The position numbers and the translations under genes are program-made. From Nemertoderma westbladi (taxonomy: Eukaryota; Xenacoelomorpha; Nemertodermatida; Nemertodermatidae): a stretch of DNA of 64,000 nucleotides. The notes under the pieces are model-generated. The model was not told the DNA's origin. It saw only the letters and a list, made by a program, of their open reading frames with translations, and made no database searches. The stretch lies in the NCBI GenBank assembly GCA_032718475.1, contig JAUCBJ010009113.1, positions 6,532-70,531 on the forward strand, read 5' to 3'. Below are positions 41,734 to 56,422 of this stretch, one piece after another (the stretch's first letter is position 1; each line of letters opens with the position of its first letter).

Positions 41734-42231
41734 AATCCAAGAAGCAATATACCGTCGGTAAAGGCGATCCCGCCCATTCAGTTACTACACACCTCTACCA
41801 ATCAACTGAGATGCGATGGTGGATTGCTCGTATTTTATAGTCGCATCAACGGTGTCATCGCGGTTGGAAGTGATTATTATTACGGATTCGGAGATCCCGA
41901 ACGATCTTACTTTCTAGGCGTGAGTAATGTCTTAAGGCTGACACGAGGGGATGATTATTGTTTCGTAAAGGTCGATTTGGGTAACTCAACGAGAATCTAC
42001 AGTAACTTTACTGTGGCGCGTGGATATAAGCTAAAGATTACAAATTATAACAATTCACATAATTCTGGTGATCTTACTAAAGAAGAATACGACCTCACTC
42101 GCCCGAATAACACGAAGTTTGACTTCGGTAGCGGATGGTGGACTGGAGGTGGAGGTACTCACCCAAATGAATGGGACCCGAAGAATGAGAATTTAGAGAT
42201 GAAACTGAAATGTCTAGAGTTACAAATATAA
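41734..42231 (+). pseudogene. 3' half of the host gene: fibrinogen-related domain
   Basis: Directly after the GACAC duplication the host frame resumes (SKKQYTVGKGDPAHSVTTHL) and would stop at TAG 41838. From about 41811 a second frame gives RCDGGLLVFYSRINGVI, then YYYGFGDPERSYFLGVSNVL, then YKLKITNYNNS and GWWTGGGGTHPNEW, ending at TAA 42231. This follows the fibrinogen C-terminal domain pattern (CD..GGGW.V.QRR.DGS; GFGD..GE.WLG...; Y.L.I..YSG; GGWW). The domain is short, about 140 residues against roughly 210-220 for the family, and the Cys-rich calcium-loop part is poorly conserved. These domains bind acetylated sugars in innate-immunity lectins. A frameshift near 41811-41823 plus the insertion make it a broken copy. 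Confidence 0.7.
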
Positions 42232-42841
42232 AAGAACAAACTGTAGTGTAGCAGTAGGTTACTTATTGTTATTGTATTACACACAAACATAATTTACATA
42301 ATTTATTAATAATTTTATAATACAATAATAATACAAATCAAGAATCAAAAATCGCTCGACATTGGAGTGCATTTTTACGCTTGATGCTATCTTCAACCCG
42401 GAAGATAGCATGGGGGAATGTTAGCGGATCCATTCCGCTATGCACTCCCATTTCAAAGTGGATCAGGGGCCAATTTAGAAGTATTGGCCAGAACAAACAT
42501 CAGGCTAGTAAGTGAGGTTATCCTTATTTAGACGGCTTTTTCTTTGCTTCCAGTTCCCATTATCCTCCATTATCCATTACAACCTTTGGTCGCCTAGCTG
42601 TATGAGTCTATGTTGTTGCTAGTATTGCATATAAACTCACTATCTTTATCCCAACAACGGGCTCAGAGGGGTGGTTTTTAATTGTAACATCAGTGTTGGG
42701 GGGTTCTATCACTACAAACTTCATTATCAATTCTAACCTCCTTAACATTGTTTTCCAGATTGTCCGTACTTTTTGGATGTGGATGGAAGGATCATGAGTA
42801 GCGGTGGGAGGGGGTGGTTGGATGTGTGTGGGGCGAGACAC
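42232..42841. other. 3' flank of the host gene, no further gene
   Basis: AT-rich sequence, possibly 3' untranslated, with no canonical AATAAA. It contains the three-armed palindrome at 42364-42448. The rest shows no domain-bearing frame. Confidence 0.55.
42364..42448. repeat. Three-armed palindrome (closing stem plus two hairpins)
   Basis: A 9-bp closing stem, GGAGTGCAT (42364-42372) with ATGCACTCC (42440-42448), encloses two perfect hairpins. One is an 11-bp stem ATGCTATCTTC/GAAGATAGCAT (42384-42394 with 42401-42411, 6-base loop). The other is a 7-bp stem TAGCGGA/TCCGCTA (42422-42428 with 42434-42440, 5-base loop); the last A is shared with the closing stem. Confidence 0.85.
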
Positions 42842-43537
<696 letters not shown>

Positions 43538-43588
43538 ATACGTGCTGCGCGAAGTCCCCACGAACGTGTTGGTGGTGTGTGGGTATAG

Positions 43589-44215
43589 GTGAGTTACTAA
43601 TGTCGAATTTCTCACACATAAATAAGATTATGTGTGGGTGTGTTGACATGAGTTTGGTGTCAAATCCTCTCACACAAAAATGGGGGTGTCGATTCTCTGC
43701 TCACACAGAAATAAGATTGGTTGTGTTGGTGGGATGACATGATTTACTGGTACCAATAATCTCACACACGATATTTATAAACTATGAGAGAAATTTAAAC
43801 AGTGCTAGGTGCTGTAGCTATATATTCCTGCTAATTGCTGCTTTTCCTGTCTTCTAAAATAATCAATGCTACCCTAGCGACTTGAAGTAGACTAAGTCTG
43901 CGGTACATACTAAAATATACAGTAGAACGACGGCTGTAGAACGACAAACAGTGCTGGGCATAGCGGCTGTTTGAATTTCCCACCTACTGTAATATTTGAA
44001 TATCATAAACAAATACTGTAGAATGTGAGAGGATTCACACCAGTAACTCATATCAACCCCCCTCGCCCCTCACTATTTATGTGTGAGTGTGAGAAGATCG
44101 ACAGTGTATTATTACTGTCAGTCAATCCAACACACTCAAACGTATTTATATGTGTGAGATGATTAACAACGTCATGTCATTCCTTTCACAGAAACCACTT
44201 GAGTGTGAGAGGAGC
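43589..44215. repeat. Diverged foldback cluster built on CTCACACA units
   Basis: Left sequence such as CTCACACATAAATAAGAT and GACATGAGTTTGGTGTCAAA recurs in inverted, diverged form at about 44020-44215 (ATTTATGTGTGAG; GATTCACACC...ACTCATATCAA). A spacer of about 250 bp separates the arms. It resembles an old MITE. No coding frame with a domain is present. Confidence 0.55.
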
Positions 44216-44335
44216 GGCATGGCAGTTGTCGTAGGCCTATTCATTAGCATAGAATACTGGAATAGCCTGCGATCGTATTTACCTATCGTATTTGAGTCAA
44301 TCATATGCGCTGCTCCTGTCACAAGCTTAGCCAAT

Positions 44336-47300
44336 AGTATCTACATCATTGTCCAGAATAGGGTGTTTCCCTTCACTTCTATGGGGCTTTCTATTATTCC
44401 TACCTGTCCCAAATACGTTGTCTAATGATTTCCAACCTGTCCAATATAGGGGCATCCAATCAAATCATCATATGAGCCAACTCCTCTTCATCGGACCAAT
44501 ACCAACATTCCTAAAGTTAGGCATCTCCCTTATTGGCTATATAATGTAAAGGTTAATGGAAAATTCCACTGATATATAATCCAAGTGTCAACTACGAATC
44601 CAGGGCTCATTATAACAACCTATACTGGACAGAGCAACATATTTGGGACAAGAGCTGGTTGAGGTATATGTACAGTGGAAATTCCCATTCTAAATAAGGG
44701 CATTTGGAGTACTTGTTCCCTAGTTATGGTTAAAGATATACTGTGGGTGCCTTGCAAATGGCCTGTAAGACTGTGATGCATTATAGGCTATAGTGTCATC
44801 ATAGTCACGTTATTTAATTTAATGTTGTACAATTTATTCATATTTTGCAATTTATCATGTTGTGCAATTTATTCATTATGCAATTTATTCATTGTGCAAT
44901 TTATTCATGTGGTGCAATTTATTCACTTATAATAAATCTAAATACATTCGTATATTAATAATTAAATGACAATCAAATTAGTGATATCGCAACCTCCTCC
45001 CCCGGACTCAACTTCATCCCAAATAGTCCTTAATAAGTCTTAAATTTGAATCAAATAGGTTGTTAGTGTCTCATATAGGGTGTTTGTGTCCCATATACGT
45101 TGATTTTATCCAAAATAGCCTGTAGCTTTATCAAAATTATTTCAAATGGTTTATAAATGTAAAGGAATACTGAAAAGAATATTGACTTCATAATCATAGC
45201 TTTACTTCCAATTTGTCCCAAATAGGTTGTTTATGTCCCATATAGGGTGTTTGTGTCCCACACAGGGTGTTTTTATACCAAATAGCATGTAACTTTCTCA
45301 AAATGATTTTACATCGTTTATAAATATGATGGAAATACTCAAAAGAAAATAGAATTCACTATCATAGCTTTAATTTAAATTTTAATTAAAAGTTTGTCCC
45401 AAATAGGATGTTTTTGTCCCATATAGGGTGTTTGTGTCCCGTATAGAGTGTGAATTGCTTATAATGATTTCAAATAGTTTCTAAATGTAATGGAATACTC
45501 AAAAGAATATAGAATTCACTATCATAGCTTTAATTTCAATTTGTCCCAAATAGGTTGTTTTTGTCCCATATAGGGTGTTTGTGTCCCGTATAGGGTGTGA
45601 ATTGCTTATAATGATTTCAAATATTTTCTAAATGTAATGGAATACTCAAAAGAATATAGAATTCACTATCATAGCTTTGTAGGGTCCCATATAGGGTGTT
45701 TGTGTCCCAAATTGCGTGTGACTTTCTCAAAATGATTTTACATAGTTTATAAATATAATGGAATACTCAAAAGAAAATAGAATTCACTATCATAGCTTTA
45801 ATTTCAATTTGTCCCAAATAGGTTGTTTTTGTCCCATATAGGGTGTTTGTGTCCCAAATAGCGTGTTACTTTCAAAAAATGATTTTAATTAGTTTCTAAA
45901 TCTCATGGAATACTCAAAAGAATATAGAATTCACTACCATAGCTTTAATTTCAATTTGTCCCAAATAGGTTGTTTTTGTCCCATATAGGGTGTTTGTGTC
46001 CCGTAAAGGGTGTGAAATGCTTATAATAGATTTCAAATAGTTTCAAAATGTAATGGAATACTCAAAAGAATATAGAATTCACTATCATAGCTTTAATTTA
46101 AATTTGTCCCAAATAGGTTGTTTTTGTCCCACATAGGGTGTTTGTGTGCCAAATAGCGTGTGACTTTCTCAAAATTATTTTACATAGTTTATAAATATAA
46201 TGGAATACCGTACTTAAAAGAAAATATAATTCACTATCATTTTTTCTTTAATTTAAATTTGTCCCAAATAGGTTGTTTGTGTCCTGTATAGGATGTTTCT
46301 GTCCTGAATAGGGGAATACAGCTTGCCAACACATTGTTGCTGAATAGGGTGTACATTTCTTATAATGATTTTATTTAAATAGTTTCTAAATGTAATGGAA
46401 TACTCAAAAGAATATAGAATTCACTATCAGAGCGTTAATTTAAATTTGTTCCAAATATGTTGTTTGTGTCCCAAACTAGATGTTTGTGTCCTATATAGGG
46501 TGTTTTTGTCCCATATAGCGTGTGACTTTCTCAAAATGATTTTAAATAGTTTCTAAATCTCATGGAATCATCAAAAGAATATAGAATTCACTACCATAGC
46601 TTTAATTTCAATTTGTCCCAAATGGGTTGTTTTTGTCCCATATAGGGTGTTTGTGTCCCGTATAGGGTGTGTTTTGCTTATGATGATTTCCAATAGTTTC
46701 TAAATGTAGGGGAATACTCAAAAGAATAGCGAATTCACTACCATAGCTTTAATTTCAATTTGTCCCAAATAGGTTGTTTTTGGCCCATATAGGGTGTTTA
46801 TGTCCCGTATAAGGTGTTTGTATCCCAAATAGCGTGTAACTTTCTCAAAATGATTTTAAATAGTTTCTAAATCTCATGGAATCCTCAAAAGAATATAGAA
46901 TTCACTACCATAGATTTAATTTCAATTTGTCCCAAATGGGTTGTTTTTGTCCCATATAGGTTGTTTGTGTGCCAAATAGCGTGTGACTTTCTCAAAATGA
47001 TTTTACATAGTTTATAAATATAATGGAATACTTAAAAGAAAATATAATTCACTATCATTTTTTCTTTAATTTAAATTTGCCCCAAATAGGTTGTTTGTGT
47101 CCTGTATAGGGTGTTTCTGTCCTGAATAGGGGAATACAGCTTGCCAAACACATTGTTGCTGAATAGGGTGTACATTTCTTATAATGATTTTAAATAGTTT
47201 CTAAATGTAATGGAATACTCAAAAGAAAATATAATTCACTATCATAGCTTTAATTTAAATTTGTCACAAATAGCTTGTTTATGTCCCATATAGGGTGTTT

Positions 47301-47352
47301 GTGTCCGAAATGGCGTGTGACTTTCTCAAAATGATTTTACATAGTTTATAAA
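44336..47352. repeat. Left arm of the foldback element (about 3.0 kb)
   Basis: About 670 bp of unique terminal sequence is followed by roughly 16 units of the ~147-bp repeat in GTCCC orientation. Units here are more diverged from each other than those in the right arm. Confidence 0.85.
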
Positions 47353-47771
47353 GAAAAAATATTTTTTTTATTATTCCATTATATTTATAAACTATGTAAA
47401 ATCATTTTGAGAAAGTCATACGCTATTTGGGACACAAACACCCTATATGGGACACAAACACCCTATATGGGACATAAACAACCTATTTGGGACAAATTTA
47501 AATTAAAGCTATGATACTGAATTATATTTTCTTTTGAGTATTCCATTATATTTATAAACTATGTAAAATCATTTTGAGAAAGTCACACGCTATTTGGGAC
47601 ACAAACACCCTATATGGGACACAAACACCCTATATGGGACATAAACAACCTATTTGGGACAAATTTAAATTAAAGCTATGATAGTGAATTCTATATTCTT
47701 TTGAGTATTTCCATTATATTTATAAACTATGTAAAATAATTTTGAGACAGTCATAAGCTATTTGGCACACA

Positions 47772-49390
47772 AACACCCTATATGGGACAAAAACAACCTA
47801 TTTGGGACAAATTTAAATTAAAGCTATGATACTGAATTATATTTTCTTTTGAGTATTCAATGAGATTTAGAAACTAATTAAAATCATTTTGAGAAAGTAA
47901 CACGCTATTTGGGACACAAACACCCTATATGGGACACAAACAACCTATTTGGGACAAATTTAAATGAAAGCTATGATATTGAATTCTATTTTCTTTTGAG
48001 TATTCCATTACATTTCGAAACTATTTGGAATCATTATAAGCACTTCACACCCTATACTGGACACAAACACCCTATATGGGACACAAACAACCTATTTGGG
48101 ACAAATTTAAATTAAAGCTATGATAGTGGATTCTATATTCTTTTGAGTATTCCACTACATTTCGAAACTATTTGAAATCTATTATAAGCACTTCTCACCC
48201 TTTACGGGACACAAACACCCTATATGGGACAAAAACAACCTATTTGGGACAAATTTAAATTAAAGCTATGATACTGAATTATATTTTCTTTTGAGTATTC
48301 CATGAGATTTAGAAACTAATTAAAATCATTTTGAGAAAGTAACACGCTATTTGGGACACAAACACCCTATATGGGACACAAACAACCTATTTGGGACAAA
48401 TTTAAATGAAAGCTATGATAGTGAATTCTATTTTCTTTTGAGTATTCCATTACATTTCGAAACTATTTGGAATCATTATAAGCACTTCACACCCTATACT
48501 GGACACAAACACCCTATATGGGACACAAACAACCTATTTGGGACAAATTTAAATTAAAGCTATGATAGTGGATTCTATATTCTTTTGAGTATTCCACTAC
48601 ATTTCGAAACTATTTGAAATCTATTATAAGCACTTCTCACCCTTTACGGGACACAAACACCCTATATGGGACAAAAACAACCTATTTGGGACAAATTTAA
48701 ATTAAAGCTATGATACTGAATTATATTTTCTTTTGAGTATTCCATGAGATTTAGAAACTAATTAAAATCATTTTGAGAAAGTAACACGCTATTTGGGACA
48801 CAAACACCCTATATGGGACACAAACAACCTATTTGGGACAAATTTAAATGAAAGCTATGATAGTGAATTCTATTTTCTTTTGAGTATTCCATTACATTTC
48901 GAAACTATTTGGAATCATTATAAGCACTTCACACCCTATACTGGACACAAACACCCTATATGGGACACAAACAACCTATTTGGGACAAATTTAAATTAAA
49001 GCTATGATAGTGGATTCTATATTCTTTTGAGTATTCCACTACATTTCGAAACTATTTGAAATCTATTATAAGCACTTCTCACCCTTTACGGGACACAAAC
49101 ACCCTATATGGGACAAAAACAACCTATTTGGGACAAATTTAAATTAAAGCTATGATACTGAATTATATTTTCTTTTGAGTATTCCATGAGATTTAGAAAC
49201 TAATTAAAATCATTTTGAGAAAGTAACACGCTATTTGGGACACAAACACCCTATATGGGACACAAACAACCTATTTGGGACAAATTTAAATGAAAGCTAT
49301 GGTAGTGAATTCTATTTTCTTTTAAGTATTCCATTACATTTCGAAACTATTTGGAATCATTATAAGCACTTTACACCCTATACCGGACAT
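47772..49390. repeat. 442-bp higher-order repeat (three units each), about 3.7 copies
   Basis: Identical landmarks recur at 47909, 48351, 48793 and 49235, each 442 bp apart. Each block combines three distinguishable ~147-bp variants. Confidence 0.9.
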
Positions 49391-52300
49391 AAACACCCTA
49401 TATGGGACAAAAACAACCTATTTGGGACAAATTTAAATTAAAGCTATGATACTGAATTATATTTTCTTTTGAGTATTTCATGAGATTTAGAAACTAATTA
49501 AAATCATTTTGAGAAAGTAACACGCTATTTGGGACACAAACACCCTATATGGGACACAAACAACCTATTTGGGACAAATTTAAATTAAAGCTATGATAGT
49601 GGATTCTATTTTCTTTTTGAGTATTTCCATTATATTTATAAACTATGTAAATTCATTTTGAGAAAGTCACACATAATTTGGGACACAAACACCCTATATG
49701 GGACACAAACACCCTATATGGGACATAAACAACCTATTTGGGACAAATTTAAATTAAAGCTATTATACTGAATTATATTTTCTTTTGAGTATTCCATTAT
49801 ATTTATAAAGTATGTAAAATCATTTTGAGAAAGTCACACGCTATTTGGTACACAAACACCCTATATGGGACACAAACACCCTATATGGGACATAAACAAC
49901 CTATTTGGGACAAATTTAAATTAAAGCTATGATAGTGAATTCTATATTCTTTTGAGTATTCCATTACATTTCGAAACTATTTGAAATCTATTATAAGCAC
50001 TTCACACCCTTTACGGGACACAAACACCCTATATGGGACAAAAACAACCTATTTGGGACAAATTGAAATTAAAGCTATGGTAGTGAATTCTATTTTCTTT
50101 TTAGTATTCCATTACATTTCGAAACTATTTGGAATCATTATAAGCACTTCACACCCTATTCCGGACACAAACACCCTATATGGGACACAAACAACCTATT
50201 TGAGTCAAATTTAAATTAAAGCTATGATAGTGGATTCTATTTTCTTTTGAGTATTTCCATTATATTTATAAACTATGTAAAATAATTTTGAGAAAGTCAT
50301 ACGCTATTTGGCACACAAACACCCTATATGGGACAAAAACAACCTATTTGGGACAAATTTAAAGTAAAGCTATGATACTGAATTATATTTTCTTTTGAGT
50401 ATTCCATGAGATTTAGAAACTAATTAAAATCATTTTGAGAAAGTAACACGCTATTTGGGACACAAACACCCTATATGGGACACAAACAACCTATTTGGGA
50501 CAAATTTAAATGAAAGCTATGATAGTGAATTCTATTTTCTTTTAAGTATTCCATTACATTTCGAAACTATTTGGAATCATTATAAGCACTTCACACCCTA
50601 TACCGGACATAAACACCCTATATGGGACACAAACAACCTATTTGGGACAAATTTAAATTAAAGCTATGATAGTGGATTCTATTTTCTTTTTGAGTATTTC
50701 CATTATATTTATAAACTATGTAAATTTATTTTGAGAAAGTCACACATAATTTGGGACACAAACACCCTATATGGGACACAAACACCCTATATGGGACATA
50801 AACAACCTATTTGGGACAAATTTAAATTAAAGCTATGATAGTGGATTCTATTTTCTTTTGAGTATTTCCATTATATTTATAAACCATGTAAAATAATTTT
50901 GAGAAAGTCATACGCTATTTGGCACGCAAACACCCTATATGGGACAAAAACAACCTATTTGGGACAAATTTAAATTAAAGCTATGATACTGAATTATATT
51001 TTCGTTTGTTTATTCCATTATATTTATAAACTATGTAAAATCATTTTGAGAAAGTCACACGCTATTTGGGACACAAACACCCTATATGGGACACAAACAC
51101 CCTATATGGGACATAAACAACCTATTTGGGACAAATTTAAATTAAAGCTATGATAGTGGATTCTATTTTCTTTTGAGTATTTCCATTATATTTATAAACT
51201 ATGTAAAATAATTTTGAGAAAGTCATACGCTATTTGGCACACAAACACCCTATATGGGACAAAAACAACCTATTTGGGACAAATTTAAATTAAAGCTATG
51301 ATACTGAATTATATTTTCTTTTGAGTATTCCATGAGATTTAGAAACTAATTAAAATCATTTTGAGAAAGTAACACGCTATTTGGGACACAAACACCCTAT
51401 ATGGGACACAAACAACCTATTTGGGACAAATTTAAATGAAAGCTATGATAGTGAATTCTATTTTCTTTTAAGTATTCCATTACATTTCGAAACTACTTGG
51501 AATCATTATAAGCACTTCACACCCTATACCGGACATAAACACCCTATATGGGACACAAACAACCTATTTGGGACAAATTTAAATTAAAGCTATGATAGTG
51601 GATTCTATTTTCTTTTTGAGTATTTCCATTATATTTATAAACTATGTAAATTCATTTTGAGAAAGTCACACATAATTTGGGACACAAACACCCTATATGG
51701 GACACAAACACCCTATATGGGACATAAACAACCTATTTGGGACAAATTTAAATTAAAGCTATGATACTGAATTATATTTTCTTTTGAGTATTCCATTACA
51801 TTTCGAAACTATTTCGAATCATTATAAGCACTTCACACCCTATACCGGACACAAACACCCTATATGGGAAACAAACAACCTATTTGGGACAAATTTAAAT
51901 TAAAGCTATGATAGTGGATTCTATTTTCTTTTGAGTATTTCCATTATATTTATAAACTATGTAAAATCATTTTGAGAAAGTCATACGCTATTTGGCACAC
52001 AAACACCCTATATGGGACAAAAACAACCTATTTGGGACAAATTTAAATTAAAGCTATGATACTGAATTATATTTTCTTTTGAGTATTCCATTACATTTCG
52101 AAACTATTTCGAATCATTATAAGCACTTCACACCCTATACCGGACACAAACACCCTATATGGGAAACAAACAACCTATTTGGGACAAATTTAAATTAAAG
52201 CTATGATAGTGGATTCTATTTTCTTTTGAGTATTTCCATTATATTTATAAACTATGTAAAATAATTTTGAGAAAGTCATACGCTATTTGGCACACAAACA

Positions 52301-55300
52301 CCCTATATGGGACAAAAACAACCTATTTGGGACAAATTTAAATTAAAGCTATGATACTGAATTATATTTTCTTTTGAGTATTCCATGAGATTTAGAAAAT
52401 AATTAAAATCATTTTGAGAAAGTAACACGCTATTTGGGACACAAACACCCTATATGGGACACAAACAACATATTTGGGACAAATTTAAATGAAAGCTATG
52501 ATAGTGAATTCTATTTTCTTTTAAGTATTCCATTACATTTCCAAACTATTTGGAATCATTATAAGCACTTCACACCCTATACCGGACATAAACACCCTAT
52601 ATGGGACACAAACAACCTATTTGGGACAAATTTAAATTAAAGCTATGATAGTGGATTCTATTTTCTTTTTGAGTATTTCCATTATATTTATAAACTATGT
52701 AAATTCATTTTGAGACAGTCACACATAATTTGGGACACAAACACCCAATATGGGACACAAACACCCTATATGGGACATAAACAACCTATTTGGGACAAAT
52801 TTAAATTAAAGCTATGATAGTGGATTCTATTTTCTTTTGAGTATTTCCATTATATTTATAAACTATGTAAAATAATTTTGCGAAAGTCATACGCTATTTG
52901 GCACACAAACACCCTATATGGGACAAAAACAACCTATTTGGGACAAATTTAAATTAAAGCTATGATACTGAATTATATTTTCTTTTGAGTATTTCATGAG
53001 ATTTAGAAACTAATTAAAATCATTTTGAGAAAGTAACACGCTATTTGGGACACAAACACCCTATATGGGACACAAACAACCTATTTGGGACAAATTTAAA
53101 TTAAAGCTATGATAGTGGATTCTATTTTCTTTTTGAGTATTTCCATTATATTTATAAACTATGTAAATTCATTTTGAGAAAGTCACACATAATTTGGGAC
53201 ACAAACACCCTATATGGGACACAAACACCCTATATGGGACATAAACAACCTATTTGGGACAAATTTAAATTAAAGCTATTATACTGAATTATATTTTCTT
53301 TTGAGTATTCCATTATATTTATAAAGTATGTAAAATCATTTTGAGAAAGTCACACGCTATTTGGTACACAAACACCCTATATGGGACACAAACACCCTAT
53401 ATGGGACATAAACAACCTATTTGGGACAAATTTAAATTAAAGCTATGATAGTGAATTCTATATTCTTTTGAGTATTCCATTACATTTCGAAACTATTTGA
53501 AATCTATTATAAGCACTTCACACCCTTTACGGGACACAAACACCCTATATGGGACAAAAACAACCTATTTGGGACAAATTGAAATTAAAGCTATGGTAGT
53601 GAATTCTATTTTCTTTTTAGTATTCCATTACATTTCGAAACTATTTGGAATCATTATAAGCACTTCACACCCTATTCCGGACACAAACACCCTATATGGG
53701 ACACAAACAACCTATTTGAGTCAAATTTAAATTAAAGCTATGATAGTGGATTCTATTTTCTTTTGAGTATTTCCATTATATTTATAAACTATGTAAAATA
53801 ATTTTGAGAAAGTCATACGCTATTTGGCACACAAACACCCTATATGGGACAAAAACAACCTATTTGGGACAAATTTAAAGTAAAGCTATGATACTGAATT
53901 ATATTTTCTTTTGAGTATTCCATGAGATTTAGAAACTAATTAAAATCATTTTGAGAAAGTAACACGCTATTTGGGACACAAACACCCTATATGGGACACA
54001 AACAACCTATTTGGGACAAATTTAAATGAAAGCTATGATAGTGAATTCTATTTTCTTTTAAGTATTCCATTACATTTCGAAACTATTTGGAATCATTATA
54101 AGCACTTCACACCCTATACCGGACATAAACACCCTATATGGGACACAAACAACCTATTTGGGACAAATTTAAATTAAAGCTATGATAGTGGATTCTATTT
54201 TCTTTTTGAGTATTTCCATTATATTTATAAACTATGTAAATTTATTTTGAGAAAGTCACACATAATTTGGGACACAAACACCCTATATGGGACACAAACA
54301 CCCTATATGGGACATAAACAACCTATTTGGGACAAATTTAAATTAAAGCTATGATAGTGGATTCTATTTTCTTTTGAGTATTTCCATTATATTTATAAAC
54401 CATGTAAAATAATTTTGAGAAAGTCATACGCTATTTGGCACGCAAACACCCTATATGGGACAAAAACAACCTATTTGGGACAAATTTAAATTAAAGCTAT
54501 GATACTGAATTATATTTTCGTTTGTTTATTCCATTATATTTATAAACTATGTAAAATCATTTTGAGAAAGTCACACGCTATTTGGGACACAAACACCCTA
54601 TATGGGACACAAACACCCTATATGGGACATAAACAACCTATTTGGGACAAATTTAAATTAAAGCTATGATAGTGGATTCTATTTTCTTTTGAGTATTTCC
54701 ATTATATTTATAAACTATGTAAAATAATTTTGAGAAAGTCATACGCTATTTGGCACACAAACACCCTATATGGGACAAAAACAACCTATTTGGGACAAAT
54801 TTAAATTAAAGCTATGATACTGAATTATATTTTCTTTTGAGTATTCCATGAGATTTAGAAACTAATTAAAATCATTTTGAGAAAGTAACACGCTATTTGG
54901 GACACAAACACCCTATATGGGACACAAACAACCTATTTGGGACAAATTTAAATGAAAGCTATGATAGTGAATTCTATTTTCTTTTAAGTATTCCATTACA
55001 TTTCGAAACTACTTGGAATCATTATAAGCACTTCACACCCTATACCGGACATAAACACCCTATATGGGACACAAACAACCTATTTGGGACAAATTTAAAT
55101 TAAAGCTATGATAGTGGATTCTATTTTCTTTTTGAGTATTTCCATTATATTTATAAACTATGTAAATTCATTTTGAGAAAGTCACACATAATTTGGGACA
55201 CAAACACCCTATATGGGACACAAACACCCTATATGGGACATAAACAACCTATTTGGGACAAATTTAAATTAAAGCTATGATACTGAATTATATTTTCTTT

Positions 55301-56422
55301 TGAGTATTCCATTACATTTCGAAACTATTTCGAATCATTATAAGCACTTCACACCCTATACCGGACACAAACACCCTATATGGGAAACAAACAACCTATT
55401 TGGGACAAATTTAAATTAAAGCTATGATAGTGGATTCTATTTTCTTTTGAGTATTTCCATTATATTTATAAACTATGTAAAATCATTTTGAGAAAGTCAT
55501 ACGCTATTTGGCACACAAACACCCTATATGGGACAAAAACAACCTATTTGGGACAAATTTAAATTAAAGCTATGATACTGAATTATATTTTCTTTTGAGT
55601 ATTCCATTACATTTCGAAACTATTTCGAATCATTATAAGCACTTCACACCCTATACCGGACACAAACACCCTATATGGGAAACAAACAACCTATTTGGGA
55701 CAAATTTAAATTAAAGCTATGATAGTGGATTCTATTTTCTTTTGAGTATTTCCATTATATTTATAAACTATGTAAAATAATTTTGAGAAAGTCATACGCT
55801 ATTTGGCACACAAACACCCTATATGGGACAAAAACAACCTATTTGGGACAAATTTAAATTAAAGCTATGATACTGAATTATATTTTCTTTTGAGTATTCC
55901 ATGAGATTTAGAAAATAATTAAAATCATTTTGAGAAAGTAACACGCTATTTGGGACACAAACACCCTATATGGGACACAAACAACATATTTGGGACAAAT
56001 TTAAATGAAAGCTATGATAGTGAATTCTATTTTCTTTTAAGTATTCCATTACATTTCCAAACTATTTGGAATCATTATAAGCACTTCACACCCTATACCG
56101 GACATAAACACCCTATATGGGACACAAACAACCTATTTGGGACAAATTTAAATTAAAGCTATGATAGTGGATTCTATTTTCTTTTTGAGTATTTCCATTA
56201 TATTTATAAACTATGTAAATTCATTTTGAGACAGTCACACATAATTTGGGACACAAACACCCAATATGGGACACAAACACCCTATATGGGACATAAACAA
56301 CCTATTTGGGACAAATTTAAATTAAAGCTATGATAGTGGATTCTATTTTCTTTTGAGTATTTCCATTATATTTATAAACTATGTAAAATAATTTTGCGAA
56401 AGTCATACGCTATTTGGCACGC
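49391..56422. repeat. 3516-bp tandem duplication within the right arm
   Basis: Landmarks at 49981, 50455, 51381 and 52434 recur at 53497, 53971, 54897 and 55950, all exactly 3516 bp later. Rare variants such as GTATTTCATGAG (near 49475 and 52991) and TTCGTTTGTTTATT are in both. The copies are nearly identical, so the event is recent. Confidence 0.92.
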
